A DNA stretch of 64,000 nucleotides, taken from assembly GCF_029525555.1 (NCBI RefSeq), contig NZ_JAPDHZ010000006.1, positions 1-64,000 of the forward strand, read 5' to 3'. The stretch comes from Cohnella ginsengisoli. GTDB lineage: Bacteria > Bacillota > Bacilli > Paenibacillales > Paenibacillaceae. Position 1 is the first letter of the stretch. Every line of letters starts with the position of its first letter. A program made the translations under genes and the position numbers. Of the stretch, positions 37,006-46,791 are shown piece after piece. A model generated the notes under the pieces. That model saw only the letters and a list, made by a program, of their open reading frames with translations. It was not told the origin of the DNA and did not search any database.

Positions 37006-37594
37006 TTAAGATTGCAGAGCCTGCTTCATGAACGCCATCGCTTCTTCGATCTGTCCTTCCCCGGACGCCTGCCGCACCAGATTGTGCACGCGCATGCCGT
37101 ACATATGGGTCAGGATGCGGCTCGCGATCCGCTGACGATCCACGGTCGGGGGGAATCACGCCGCTCTGCTGGCCGACCTCGATCCACTTTGCGCATACGC
37201 CGGACGTATACTGATACACATCCTGCATGATGCCGGCTACCGTCGGGTTGTCCATCTGGCTGAGCAGATAGATGAAAATCTTGTTCGTCGCATCCTCGGG
37301 CTGCGACGTCTGCACGAACGCCGCCGCGATCAGTTGAAGGGGATTGTCCAGGCCGATGGTGCCGGGATCGTTCACCAGCGCCATGAACCGCTCGTTCATC
37401 TGTTCGACGCGCGCCTTGAGCACGAGCCCGAGCAGCTCGTCCTTGCCTGTCACGTAGTGGTAGATCGCGCCTTTGGACAAGCCCGTCTTTTTCAAAATGT
37501 CCTGAAGCGTCGTCTGTCTGCAGCCTTTTTCCTGAATGAGAGCTTCCGTCGCCTGCATGATCGCCTGAAAACTCGACGTTGTGTTCTGTTCCAT
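37006..37594 (-). CDS. TetR family regulator, frame break
   Basis: 195 residues after reading G6 at 37148-37153 as G5. The HTH region is at about 22-55 (CRQTTLQDILKKTGLSKGAI, YHYVTGKDELL). The repair joins VGQQSGVIPP to TVDRQRIASRILTHMYGMR and restores a stop at 37006. MEQNTTSSFQ at 37594 is the more likely start; a TTG 21 bases upstream is the alternative. Two matching dyads lie in the promoter region. It probably controls itself and the membrane-protein genes downstream. Confidence 0.88.
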
Positions 37595-37626
37595 ATTGTT
37601 CGCCTGCCGTTTCAATAGGATAGTCG

Positions 37627-37681
37627 CATACCGACCGCCGGTCTGTCATGGACTCATCATACCGTACCGACCGCCGGTATG
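37627..37681. promoter_or_regulatory. Two TetR operators
   Basis: CATACCGACCGCCGGTCTG (37627-37645) and GTACCGACCGCCGGTATG (37664-37681) share the dyad TACCGACCGCCGGTA and lie 36 bp apart, centre to centre, just upstream of the TetR gene. They are typical of self-binding QacR/TetR sites. Confidence 0.7.
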
Positions 37682-37779
37682 TAAAGAGATTTTTTATATT
37701 ATCATGAGCGGGCTGCCCTGCGGGCAAGCCGGACCGCGATCGGTTAAAATAAGAAAAAACGGACGGCGAGGGCGCGGGC

Positions 37780-38466
37780 ATGAACGGGACTAAAATTTTG
37801 ATTGTCGAAGACGAAGCGGCGATCGCCGATCTGCTGGCATACGGGCTTGGAAGGGAAGGCTTCCGCACGCAGACGGCGAGCACCGGCGCGGAGGCGCTGC
37901 GAGAGGCGGAGCGGTTCGAACCGGACCTGCTCCTGCTCGACTGGATGCTGCCGGACATGAGCGGGCTCGATCTCTGCCGGCGCATGACGGCGGAGCGCAA
38001 TATTCCGATTCTGATGCTGACGGCGAGGTCCGACATTACGGACAAGGTGCTGGGCCTCGAGTTCGGGGCGGACGACTATATGACGAAGCCGTTCGACATG
38101 CGGGAGGTCGTGGCCCGCATCCGGACGATTGTGCGCCGAATGGCGCAGTCGAGCCGTGCGGCGGAGGCTGCGGCCGTCCGCTTCGGCGACGTGGAGATCG
38201 CCGTCGGCGAGCGGCTCGTGCGCAAAGGCGGGGAGACGGTGGAGCTGACGCCGAAGGAGTTCGACCTGCTGATGACGCTGCACGGCCGCCGCGGCAAAAT
38301 TTTCACGCGCGCGGAGCTGCTTGATCTGGTGTGGGGATATGACTTTGCCGGCGATACGCGCACCGTCGACACGCATGTGCTGCGGCTGCGCAAGAAGCTG
38401 GACGCCGGCGACTGGATCACGACCGTGTTCGGCATCGGCTACAAGTTCGAGAAGCGGGAGGACTAG
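37780..38466 (+). CDS. OmpR family response regulator
   Basis: 228 residues. The receiver domain (1-115) has the acidic pair in LIVEDEAAIAD, the phospho-acceptor in LLLLDWMLPDMSG (Asp53) and the lysine in YMTKPFDMREV. The C-terminal winged helix (135-228) has ELTPKEFDLLMTLHGRRGKI and VDTHVLRLRKKL. It starts 4 bases upstream of the kinase in an operon-like arrangement. The stimulus is unknown; the following lipoprotein and sugar ABC genes suggest an extracellular signal tied to carbohydrate uptake. Confidence 0.93.
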   Translation: MNGTKILIVEDEAAIADLLAYGLGREGFRTQTASTGAEALREAERFEPDLLLLDWMLPDMSGLDLCRRMTAERNIPILMLTARSDITDKVLGLEFGADDYMTKPFDMREVVARIRTIVRRMAQSSRAAEAAAVRFGDVEIAVGERLVRKGGETVELTPKEFDLLMTLHGRRGKIFTRAELLDLVWGYDFAGDTRTVDTHVLRLRKKLDAGDWITTVFGIGYKFEKRED

Positions 38467-38469
38467 CGC

Positions 38470-39940
38470 ATGTTCCGGACGATCCGCACCAAGTTCGCCG
38501 TCGGCTTCTTCGTTATTTTCTGCGTCTCGTTCCTGCTGCTGAACCAGATCATCGCCGGCATCATCGCATCGGGCAACCGCAAGATTATAACGGACGATCT
38601 GATCGGACTCAAAAACAACAGCGGCGTCTACGTCCGGCAGGCGTTTCTCATCAATCATTTCGCAAGCGACGAGATTTACTTCGCGCAGATGGCGGTGGAG
38701 ATGGTCGGCGATCTGCGTCACGCCACCTCGAACGCCGTCGGCGCGTATTCGCCGGCGGGCGAGCTGCTGTACGCATCCGACAAGACGGCGTTCCCCGGCG
38801 GGAAGGCCGACGATCTGCGGCACGCCATCGGCGGAGAGACGGCGTATTCGGTATCCTACGAGCACGGCGCGGCATCGGTGCTGTATGCCTATCCGGTCGT
38901 CGTGGACGGCAAAAAAGGTCGGCATCCTGCGCTTCGCCAAGGATTACTCTCCGCTGTACGAGCAGAGCCGCCGAATTCTCGATTCGCTCTATTACATCGC
39001 GCTGGCCGTCTTCGCCGCCGCCTTCCTGTTCGCCTATCTGCTGTCGCGCCATATCACCGTGCCGATCGTCAAGCTGACGAAGGCTTCGTCCCAGGTGACG
39101 GACGGCGACCTCGACGTCAATCTCACGATTCGCCGGCGCGATGAAGTCGGCAGGCTGGCCGACAACTTCAACGCGATGATCGGGAAAATCCGCGGGCAGA
39201 TCGCGACGATCGAGTCGGACCGCGACCGGCTGAAGGAGCTCCATGCGCAGCGCAAGCAGTTTTTCGACAATGTCACGCACGAGCTGAAGACGCCGCTCAC
39301 GTCGATCATCGGCTATGCCGAGATGATCCGGTCGAACGGGGCGGACGATCCGGTCTTCTTCGCCAAGGGCATGGACCATATCGTACAGGAGAGCCGCCGC
39401 CTCCACGAGCTGGTCGTGCATCTGCTGGAGCAGTCCAATCCCCGGACCGAGCTGCGGGCGGACGAGCTTGAACGGCTCGACGCGGCCCGGCTGCTGCGGG
39501 ACGTGTGCGAGTCGATGGCCTTCAAGGCGGAGCGCTACGGGAAGGCGATCGCATGCGCGGCCGACGATGGCCTGTACGTCGAAGGCGATGCGGATGAGCT
39601 GCGGCAGCTGTTCATCAATCTGGTCGACAATGCGGTCAAGTACGGCGACGCGGGAACGGAGATCGACGTCCGGGCGGAGCGGGAGGCGACGACGGTCCGC
39701 TGCCGGATCGACAGCATCGGCGAGCCGATGGGAGAGGCGCATCTGGCGCGGATCTTCGAGCCGTTCTACCGGGGCGAAGCCGGCTCGGGGGAGAGCGGCA
39801 GCGTCGGGCTGGGCCTCAGCATCAGCCATGCGATCGTCGGGCGGCACGGCGGCGCGATTCGAATCGAGAGCGGCGGCAGGCGAACGACGGTGCGCGTCGA
39901 GCTGCCTTACGCCGAGGAGAGGGGGATGTTCGCGCGATGA
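38470..39940 (+). CDS. Sensor histidine kinase, frame break
   Basis: 489 residues after reading A6 at 38911-38916 as A5. The protein has an N-terminal membrane helix (FAVGFFVIFCVSFLLLNQII), an extracellular sensor of about 135 residues, a second helix (YYIALAVFAAAFLFAYLLSR) and a HAMP domain. The phospho-histidine is in FFDNVTHELKTPLTSIIGY, and HATPase_c has LFINLVDNAVKYG and GLGLSISHAIVGRHGG. It forms a two-component pair with the upstream regulator and overlaps the downstream lipoprotein gene by 4 bases. The break falls just before the second membrane helix. Confidence 0.9.
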
Positions 39941-41133
39941 GGCTTGTGACATGGCGCATGGCGGGCAAAGCGCTGCGCGGCGGGACGCTCGCGCTCGCGT
40001 TGGCGGCGGCGTTCGCCCTGCAGGCGGGCTGCGCGAGCCGTCTCCGTTCGGAGACGGTCGTCATCCCCGACGCGGCGGCTACGGCTGCGTCGACGGATGG
40101 CGCGGACTCGACGTTCGAGGTGCGGTCGATCTTCAAGGTCTCGTTCGGAAAGTCAGCCGGCTATCCGTTGGGCTGGGCGGCGGACGGACGGCTGATCGGC
40201 TATGCCAACGATTCCGATGTTGGCTTCGTATCGCTCGCGGCTCCGTATCGCGACCCGGTTGCGCTTAGCGACCCCTACATCATGCCGTTGGGACTCTCGC
40301 CGGACGGTCGTCTGCTGCTCGGCATCGCCAAAGACGGGGAGGCAAAAAGGGACGCTTATACGCTAAAGCTGCTCGCGGCCGAAGACGGCCGAGACGTCGC
40401 GGCGATCCCGTACGCAGCGTTCAAGTTGCGCAAATATCCGTTCACCTGGTCGGACAATAGCCGATACTTGGCGTACGGCGTACGGGAACCTGGCGCGAGC
40501 GCCGACCGCATCGAGGTCTACGATGCGAAGACCGGCGGTACGGCGAGCTACGCTTGGACCGGCGATACTTCTTCTATGGCCACGATCGTGTCGGTCAAGC
40601 TGTCGAACGACGGCGCGAAGGCGCTGATCGTCTACAAGGACGACGAGAAGAGCCGGGACGGACAGCTGCGCGAGGACCTAAGCTACGTCATGCTCGCGGA
40701 GAGAGCCGACGGCGCCTTCGAGAGCCGTTATGCGCATCCGCTCGCCGACGCGGGCTCGGCCGATTGGGTCAACGACAGCCAGATCGTCTTCGCAGGCGCC
40801 GACGATACGCTGTTCGGCTACGACGCGCGCAATGGCGCGCTGACCGTACTCGCGGAAGGGACGGGCCTGTTCAGTCTGTCGGCGGACAAGCAGTCGATCG
40901 CCTTTTCGCGCGGCGACGATACGGTCGCGGCCGGCAGATTGCAGGGCAATAACGTGCTGAACGAAGCCGTCGTCTATCAAGGGATCGTCCCCGTACTGCT
41001 GGCCTGGAGTCCGGACGGCGACAGGCTGCTCCTCGAAGGGACGAAGCCGCCGTATGCGCAGGAGCGCGCGGTTCCGGCGCCGGCGGAAGATGCCGACGGC
41101 CGTTATGCCTCGTTCGTGCTGCAATTCCGCTAG
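39937..41133 (+). CDS. Beta-propeller (WD40/TolB-like) lipoprotein
   Basis: 398 residues, exported. A hydrophobic segment ends in the lipobox LQAGCAS (Cys about 32). The mature part consists of repeated beta-propeller blades with SPDGRLLLGIAKDG, SDNSRYLAYGV and SPDGDRLLLEGTKPP, the pattern of TolB/WD40-like proteins. Coupled by overlap to the kinase, it may sense or bind a ligand outside the membrane and feed the kinase, or monitor substrate import. That is inference. It is followed by a terminator. Confidence 0.82.
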   Translation: MRLVTWRMAGKALRGGTLALALAAAFALQAGCASRLRSETVVIPDAAATAASTDGADSTFEVRSIFKVSFGKSAGYPLGWAADGRLIGYANDSDVGFVSLAAPYRDPVALSDPYIMPLGLSPDGRLLLGIAKDGEAKRDAYTLKLLAAEDGRDVAAIPYAAFKLRKYPFTWSDNSRYLAYGVREPGASADRIEVYDAKTGGTASYAWTGDTSSMATIVSVKLSNDGAKALIVYKDDEKSRDGQLREDLSYVMLAERADGAFESRYAHPLADAGSADWVNDSQIVFAGADDTLFGYDARNGALTVLAEGTGLFSLSADKQSIAFSRGDDTVAAGRLQGNNVLNEAVVYQGIVPVLLAWSPDGDRLLLEGTKPPYAQERAVPAPAEDADGRYASFVLQFR

Positions 41134-41151
41134 CTTTTCTCCTGTCTCCCC

Positions 41152-41189
41152 ATCCGTGAAGCGGCTGCCTGATCCGGCACCGTTCACGG
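41152..41189 (+). terminator. Terminator after the sensor/lipoprotein operon
   Basis: ATCCGTGAA pairs with TTCACGGAT with an internal loop and is followed by TTTTTT in the 3' arm region. Confidence 0.8.
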
Positions 41190-41313
41190 ATTTTTTCGTT
41201 TGGAGACAATTTGTTCACAAGTCGGCCAAGAGATGTCCACATCCGTGTATTACATTGAACGGGCGGCCGGGAATAAGGAGCGATTCGGCCGCAGGCTGAA
41301 TATCGGAAGGTGG

Positions 41314-42823
41314 ATGTCGATGAAAAGAATCGGGTTGATGACGGCACTCAGCGTGCTGCTTCTTAGTGTCTCCGCGTGCAGCGGAAACGGCGGTAATGCC
41401 GGCAGCTCGCCAAGTGCCGCGAACGGACAGAACGGGCCTTCCGCGGGCGCGACGCAGACGGGAGCGTCTACGGACGGCAAGGGCGCGGGCGCCGGCGCCG
41501 GCGCCGGGACGGATGCGCCGGCGCCCGCGCGAGAGGAGATCAAGCTGCCGAGCGGACCGGTCAAGCTCGTCGTGGCCTCGTTCGAACCGAGCGAGCAGTT
41601 GAAGCAGGCGGTCAAGAAGTACGAGCATGCGCACCCGAACGTGACGGTCGAGCTGCAGGCCGCCCAGACGGAATTCAAGGATCTCGACTCGCAGATCGCG
41701 AATATCGAGAAATACGTCGCCTCGACGAATACGGCGCTGCTGTCCGGCAAAGGCCCGGACGTCATGGAGCTGGACCTGCTGCCCAAAGAAAAATTGGTGG
41801 GCCGGGGACTGCTGGCCAATCTCGGCGACTGGATGGATCGTGATGCGGCCTTCAACAAGGCGGACTACTTCGCCAATGTGCTGGATAATATGCAGATCGC
41901 CGGCGGGCTCTACGCGATGCCGCTGTCCTTCTATCCGGTCGCCCTCCTCGGCGACGAGGCGGCGATCGTCAAGGACGGCGGCGTGAAGGACGACGGCGAC
42001 TGGACCTGGGACGAATTCGCCGAGTCGGCGCAGCGGCTGATCCAGAAGGGCACCCATCCGCATGCGCTGGCCAACTCGCCGGACTATATGCTGTCGGAGC
42101 TCGCAGGCGAGCGGTACGCGCAATTCGTCGACGAAGCGGGCCGCCGCGCAAACTTCGATTCGCCGGACTTCGCCGAGCTGATGACGCAGGTCAAGCAGCT
42201 GTTCGACGATGGCGTGGTGATCGATCTCAAGAAGGCGAATTTCCGGAGCGAGTCGATGGCGGAGAACCCCAAGATCAATACCTATTTCCAAAGCACGCAA
42301 ATCCCCCTCGCCCATGGAGTTTTTAATGTTAATGGATCAATATGGCGGCAATACCCGTGTCTACACGAAGCCGCATGCGAAGGAGATGGGACCGGGCGGC
42401 TACTTCATGGCGAACCAGACGATGGGGGTCAACGCCGCTTCGCCCGTCAAGGAGCAGGCGTGGGATTTCGTCAAGTTCCTGCTCTCCGAGCAGGGCGCGG
42501 CCGATCCCGATATCTCGCTGGGGCACACGGGGTTTCCGATCAGCAGAATCGCCTACGACAAGGAGATCCAGAAGCTGCGCGACGAAGGAGAGGTGCCCGG
42601 CTACAAGAACGGCCCTGCGGAATCCGATGCCTTTCAGGTGAATGAAGCGCATCTGGATCTGCTCGACGGCATCGTGACGGCGGCGGTGCATCCGGTCGGC
42701 CAGTCGACCAAGATCGGCGATATCATCCGCGAAGAGAGCAAAGCTTTTTTCACCGGGCAGAAGTCCGCAGAAGCCGTCGCGAAGCTGATTCAGAACAAAG
42801 TGACGACTTATCTGAATGAGTAG
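41314..42823 (+). CDS. ABC sugar transporter, solute-binding lipoprotein, frame break
   Basis: 502 residues after reading C5 at 42303-42307 as C4, which restores TQIPSPMEFLMLMDQYGG. A lipobox lies at SVSACSG, followed by a low-complexity A/G/S linker, then the family 1 solute-binding domain with VKLVVASFEPSEQLKQAVKK, GPDVMELDLLPKEKL and GLYAMPLSFYPVALLGD. The C-terminal half closes the two-lobed fold (AWDFVKFLLSEQG). It delivers a carbohydrate to the two permeases. ATG at 41314 follows GGAAGG. The permease gene overlaps its end by 8 bases. Confidence 0.9.
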
Positions 42824-43697
42824 GCGGCTGCGGGGCCGATGGCACGGATGGGACGGGGCGGCAGCGCTGCTGTTCCTGGCGCCGGGCGCCGCGGGCTTCG
42901 CGCTGTTCTATCTGGTCCCGTTCGCGATGGGGCTGTGGTACTCGCTGACGGACCGGACGATCGGAGGCCGCTTCGTCGGACTGGCCAACTATGAGGCGCT
43001 GCTCGCGAGCGGCTCGTTTCGCAAGGCAGCGGCCAACACGCTGCTGTTCACGGGTATCAGCGTGCCGATCCTGATCGCGCTGTCGCTGGGGCTCGCGCTT
43101 CTGCTCAGCCGGCCGCTGTTTTTGCGCAGATGGCTGCAGACCGCCTTCGTGCTGCCGCTCGTCGTGCCGGTCGCCTCCGTCGTCGCCATCTGGCAGATCT
43201 TCCTCGACTGGAACGGCAGTCTCAACGCCTGGCTGCACGGCTTCGGCTACGGGCGCATCGACTGGCTCCAATCCGATTGGGCGATGCCGACGCTCGTGGC
43301 GATGTACGTATGGAAAAACGTCGGCTACGACATGATCCTTTTTCTCGCGGGTCTGCTGTCGATCCCGCAGTCGTATTACGAGACGGCGCGGATCGAAGGC
43401 GCGGGCCGCCTGCGGCAGCTGACGCATATTACGCTCGTCTATCTGACGCCGACGACGGTGTTCGTCATTCTCATTTCCATCATCAACTCGTTTAAAGTGT
43501 TCCGCGAGACGTATTTGCTCGCAAGCGACTACCCCTACGACCGCATCTACATGCTGCAGCATTATATGAACAATATGTTTTTCTCGCTCGACATTCAGAA
43601 GCTGACCTCCGCGGCGGCGCTGATGGTCGGATGCATCGTCGTCCTCGCCGGCTCACTGCTGGTGACGGAGAAGCGGTTCCGATCGTGGATGGAATGA
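42816..43697 (+). CDS. ABC sugar permease, MalF/UgpA type
   Basis: 293 residues, six membrane helices. The family EAA loop appears as YETARIEGAGRLRQLTHITL, followed by the last helices with VFVILISIINSFKVFRETYL. It pairs with the permease at 43725. It starts inside the end of the binding-protein gene, showing translational coupling. No ATPase is encoded nearby; in Firmicutes a shared MsmX-type ATPase usually powers such CUT1 systems. Confidence 0.92.
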   Translation: MSRRLRGRWHGWDGAAALLFLAPGAAGFALFYLVPFAMGLWYSLTDRTIGGRFVGLANYEALLASGSFRKAAANTLLFTGISVPILIALSLGLALLLSRPLFLRRWLQTAFVLPLVVPVASVVAIWQIFLDWNGSLNAWLHGFGYGRIDWLQSDWAMPTLVAMYVWKNVGYDMILFLAGLLSIPQSYYETARIEGAGRLRQLTHITLVYLTPTTVFVILISIINSFKVFRETYLLASDYPYDRIYMLQHYMNNMFFSLDIQKLTSAAALMVGCIVVLAGSLLVTEKRFRSWME

Positions 43698-43724
43698 CCG
43701 GAGGAGAGGAGGGGCAGGCTGCCG

Positions 43725-44604
43725 TTGGAGAAAAGAAAGCTGATCGCCAGACTGGGCCTGAGCGCGCTTCTCGTCGTCTTCGCCGCGGTCGCGCTGGTGC
43801 CGATCGCGCTGACCTTCACCAATTCGCTGATGACCGAGCGCGAGATCGGAGCCAACTACGGCTTGCTCGGCGAGATGACCGATGTCGCGGCAGGCGGACG
43901 GGACCTGTTCATTAATTTGAAGCTGCTGCCCGACTGGCTGACGTTGTCGCAGTACGGGCAGGTGCTGATTTTTAACCCGGCGTTCCTGCGCATGTTCTGG
44001 AATTCGGCCGGCATGGTGCTGCCCATCGTCGCGGGTCAGACGGCCGTAGCTTCGCTGTCCGCCTATGCGTTCGCCAGGCTGCGCTTCCGCGGGCGGGACA
44101 AGCTGTTCCTCGTCTACCTCATGACGATGCTGATGCCGTTCCAGGTGACGCTGGTGCCCAACTATATCATGATCGACAAGCTCGGGCTGCTGAACAAGGA
44201 GGCGTCCATCATCTTGCCGGGCATCTTCGGCGCCTTCGGCGTATTCATGCTGCGCCAGTTCATGCTCCATATTCCAGGCACCTACACCGAGGCGGCGAAA
44301 ATCGACGGGGCGGGTCATGGGACGATTTTCGCCCGGATCGTCCTGCCGATCGTGATGCCGGGCGTCGCGTCGCTGACGGTGCTGCTGTTCGTCGACTACT
44401 GGAATATGGTCGAGCAGCCGCTCATCTTTTTTACAGGATACGTTCAAGCAGCCGCTGTCGCTCTATCTGGCGCATATCAACCGTGCGGCGCGAGGCGTCG
44501 GCTTCGCCGCATCGGTGCTGTATATGACGCCGATGATCCTGCTGTATTTGTATGCGGAGTCCTACTTCGTACAAGGCATTCAATTGTCGGGGATTAAAGG
44601 GTAG
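43725..44604 (+). CDS. ABC sugar permease, MalG/UgpE type, frame break
   Basis: 292 residues after reading T6 at 44427-44432 as T5, which restores PLIFLQDTFKQPLSLYLAHI and an end at GIQLSGIKG. Six helices. The EAA loop is TYTEAAKIDGAGHGTIFARI. TTG at 43725 (MEKRKLIARLGLS) follows GAGGAGAGGAGG. It is the second half of the membrane channel with the gene at 42816. The HlyD-like gene follows after 40 bases. Confidence 0.9.
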
Positions 44605-44644
44605 CGGACGGTTTGCAAAGGCGTTATGCGAAGGGAGGGATACG

Positions 44645-46000
44645 ATGGACACCGAAGCGACGGGAGCGGGGCAGAAGCTGCGCCAGCGCCGCATCCGGGT
44701 GGCTGCGAGCCTGTTCGCCGGGCTGCTCGTCGCGCTGACGCTACTTGGCAATACGCTGCTGGCGCTGACGCTGCCGAAGGTCGCCGTCCAGCCGGTTCAG
44801 AGCGGCCGGGTGAAGGCGCAATACGACGGCACGGCGGTCGTCCAGCCGGTCGAGACGCTCAGCCTGCCCAATCCCGCCGGCTGGAAGGTCAAGCAGGTGC
44901 TGGCGAAGGAGGGCGACCGGGTTCATCAGGGGCAGACGCTCGTTACCTACGACGATCGCGATGCCCGGCAGCAGATCGAGGCGCAGCAGGCTTCGCTGCA
45001 GAAGCTGCAGCTGCAGATCCCGCTGCTGCAGCAGCAGTATATACAGGCGGCAAAGGATGGAGACGCGGCGGACGTAGCCGGCGCGAAGTCCGCCTTGGAG
45101 AGCGCGCAAATTGACATAGCCGCGCAGCGGCAGCTGATCGCGGGGCTGCAGGCGGACATGGCGGAGAAGGGCAAGCTCGTCGCGCCCGTGGACGGGATCG
45201 TGAAGGAGGTGCATGCACTGGCCGGGACGGCCGGCGTATCGGCCGGGCCGGACGTGCTGCTGGTGAGCAGCGGTCGCGGGTACCGGTTCGAGCTGCGTCC
45301 GCCGGCATCGCTCGCGGAGACGCTGGCGGTGGGCGACAAGCTGGAGGCGCAGGTGCAGGCGCAGGGTGAAGGGCAAGATGAAGTGCAAGGCGAAGTGCAA
45401 GGCGATGCCGAAGGGCAACAAGATGAAGGGCAAGACGAAATGCAAGGCGATGGCGAAAGGCAAGATGAAGTGAAAGGCAAGGCGCAAGGCGAGGAACAAG
45501 GCGAGGAACAAGGACAGGAACAAGGACAGGAGCAAGGACAGATGAAAGGCGACATGCAAGACGGCGATCCTCATACGATACATGGCGTCGTGACGGAGAT
45601 TCTGCAGGATCTGCCCGGCTCGGACGAGAGCGGAACCGGAGAAGAGGAGGACGGAGTCGCTTCTTCCGTGCCCGGCTACCGGATCGTCGTCAAGCTGACG
45701 GACGACTCGCTTCGCGGCGGCGAGACGGTCAAGGTCCACCTCGAGAAGGAAGCCTCCGATACGGATACGATGCTCGTGCCGAGCGCGGCGGTTCACCGCG
45801 ACGGCGACGGCGCTTACGTGCTCGTAATCGAGGAGCGCCAGGGGCCGCTGGGCAACGCCTACTACGCCTCGCGCAGATCGGTCTCCGTCAAGGAGACGGA
45901 CGCCGGCATGTCCGCCGTCGCCGGCAGCCTGTTCGAAGGCGATCGGATGATCGTCGAGAGCGAGGAACCGCTGAGCGAGGGCGAGCGGGTGCGCATATAA
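44645..46000 (+). CDS. HlyD-like periplasmic adaptor/membrane fusion protein
   Basis: 451 residues. One N-terminal membrane anchor (ASLFAGLLVALTLLGNTLL), a biotinyl/lipoyl-like barrel half (LSLPNPAGWKVKQVLAKEGD), a coiled-coil hairpin of about 70 residues and the returning barrel half (KGKLVAPVDGIVKEVHALAG). The beta-barrel domain is split by a highly repetitive E/Q/G/D-rich stretch (about 240-305) and closes with GAYVLVIEERQGPLGNAYYA. Such proteins bridge efflux transporters; here no efflux permease or ATPase is adjacent, which is unusual behind a sugar importer. Its 3' end is repeated at 56782-57114. Confidence 0.82.
   Translation: MDTEATGAGQKLRQRRIRVAASLFAGLLVALTLLGNTLLALTLPKVAVQPVQSGRVKAQYDGTAVVQPVETLSLPNPAGWKVKQVLAKEGDRVHQGQTLVTYDDRDARQQIEAQQASLQKLQLQIPLLQQQYIQAAKDGDAADVAGAKSALESAQIDIAAQRQLIAGLQADMAEKGKLVAPVDGIVKEVHALAGTAGVSAGPDVLLVSSGRGYRFELRPPASLAETLAVGDKLEAQVQAQGEGQDEVQGEVQGDAEGQQDEGQDEMQGDGERQDEVKGKAQGEEQGEEQGQEQGQEQGQMKGDMQDGDPHTIHGVVTEILQDLPGSDESGTGEEEDGVASSVPGYRIVVKLTDDSLRGGETVKVHLEKEASDTDTMLVPSAAVHRDGDGAYVLVIEERQGPLGNAYYASRRSVSVKETDAGMSAVAGSLFEGDRMIVESEEPLSEGERVRI
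45360..45560 (+). repeat. Low-complexity coding repeat
   Basis: Variants of the 12- and 9-base units GAACAAGGACAG and GGCAAGATGAAG follow one another and encode runs such as EEQGEEQGQEQGQEQGQ. Length variation by replication slippage is expected. Confidence 0.75.
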
Positions 46001-46001
46001 A

Positions 46002-46031
46002 ACAGGCTGCCGGAACGATCCGGCAGCCTGT
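46002..46031. terminator. Bidirectional terminator after the HlyD-like gene
   Basis: A 13-bp perfect stem CAGGCTGCCGG/CCGGCAGCCTG (plus outer pairs) around AACGAT. The same hairpin recurs at 57118-57144. Confidence 0.7.
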
Positions 46032-46053
46032 AGGCATTTGCGAGAGAAGAAAC

Positions 46054-46100
46054 TGGCGGCCCCGAGATGAATCGAACATCCGACACCACGTTTAGGAAAC
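46054..46100 (-). pseudogene. tRNA-Arg 3' fragment (attachment site)
   Basis: 47 bases match the 3' portion of the intact tRNA-Arg(CCU) at 57168-57214 with one difference (A for C at 46071). Identity stops at the anticodon region, a usual crossover zone for tyrosine recombinases. It is the displaced host 3' end and cannot fold as a tRNA. Confidence 0.85.
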
Positions 46101-46222
46101 TGGAATTCATGTATGTTATCTTTAAATAACACGATGCTTGAGGTTAAGCACTTCTCATCTAAAGGACATGGCAAAGAAACCTTGAAAGGCATAATACCTT
46201 TCAAGGTAACTCAGTAATGGCA

Positions 46223-46599
46223 TTAATATTTATCCAACTCTTCTTTTAAGTCTCTAATTAAAGTTTCTACATTTAAAACAGCGGAGTCATCATTGTTAAA
46301 GAAAATAGAAGGCTTGATTCCGTCTTCCTCTAACTGAGGCAGCAGCTCATCCATGAATTCCTGTAAGTCCATGCTTGCGCTTGAATACACTTTCCAGTCC
46401 CCAATAGCGCAGTGATCTGCAAATTCCTTTTTTTGGCCAAACTGGAAACAGCCTATTACCCTTATCATCCTCAGTTATTGCCCAACCGTCTTCATATAGT
46501 CCCCAAACCGTTTCTGAATCCGCTACTTTTTTTGATAAAGTATTCATAGCGTATGTTAGCAGGTTGATTAATCACAGACTCAAATTCTTTTAGATTCAT
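46223..46599 (-). CDS. DUF2750 family protein, two frame breaks
   Basis: 124 residues after reading the T7 runs at 46428-46434 and 46527-46533 as T6. The repaired product starts MNLKEFESVINQPANIRYEY, continues KKVADSETVWGLYEDGWAI and FPVWPKKEFADHCA, and ends LIRDLKEELDKY, a full DUF2750 domain. This family is frequently found among candidate immunity proteins of polymorphic toxin loci, which fits the Rhs gene nearby, although an IS630 copy lies between. ATG at 46599 has no strong ribosome site. Target unknown. Confidence 0.75.
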
Positions 46600-46791
46600 A
46601 AAATTGAATTATGCACAATCATGTACTTTGCATCTCCGTCTCCAATACGTTGCAAACTTTACATAGGTAAAAATAAATATACGACTCACCAAAGTTAAAA
46701 GAGAAATCCTCATGTACTAGTGCCCCATCTAAGATCGTAGTTGGTAAACCCGGGTAATTACCGGTAACAACTATTCTCCGGGGTGAGGTTC

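Larger units (their letters stand above)
45668..46100. repeat. Left 433-bp flanking repeat of the tRNA-Arg island
   Basis: Collinear without gaps with 56782-57214 (offset 11,114) at roughly 93 percent identity by eye. It covers the HlyD 3' end, its terminator and 47 bases of tRNA-Arg. Confidence 0.9.

Noticed and set aside
45360..45560. CRISPR-like or minisatellite array
   Set aside because: The repeats have no unique spacers and stay in frame as a coding low-complexity stretch.
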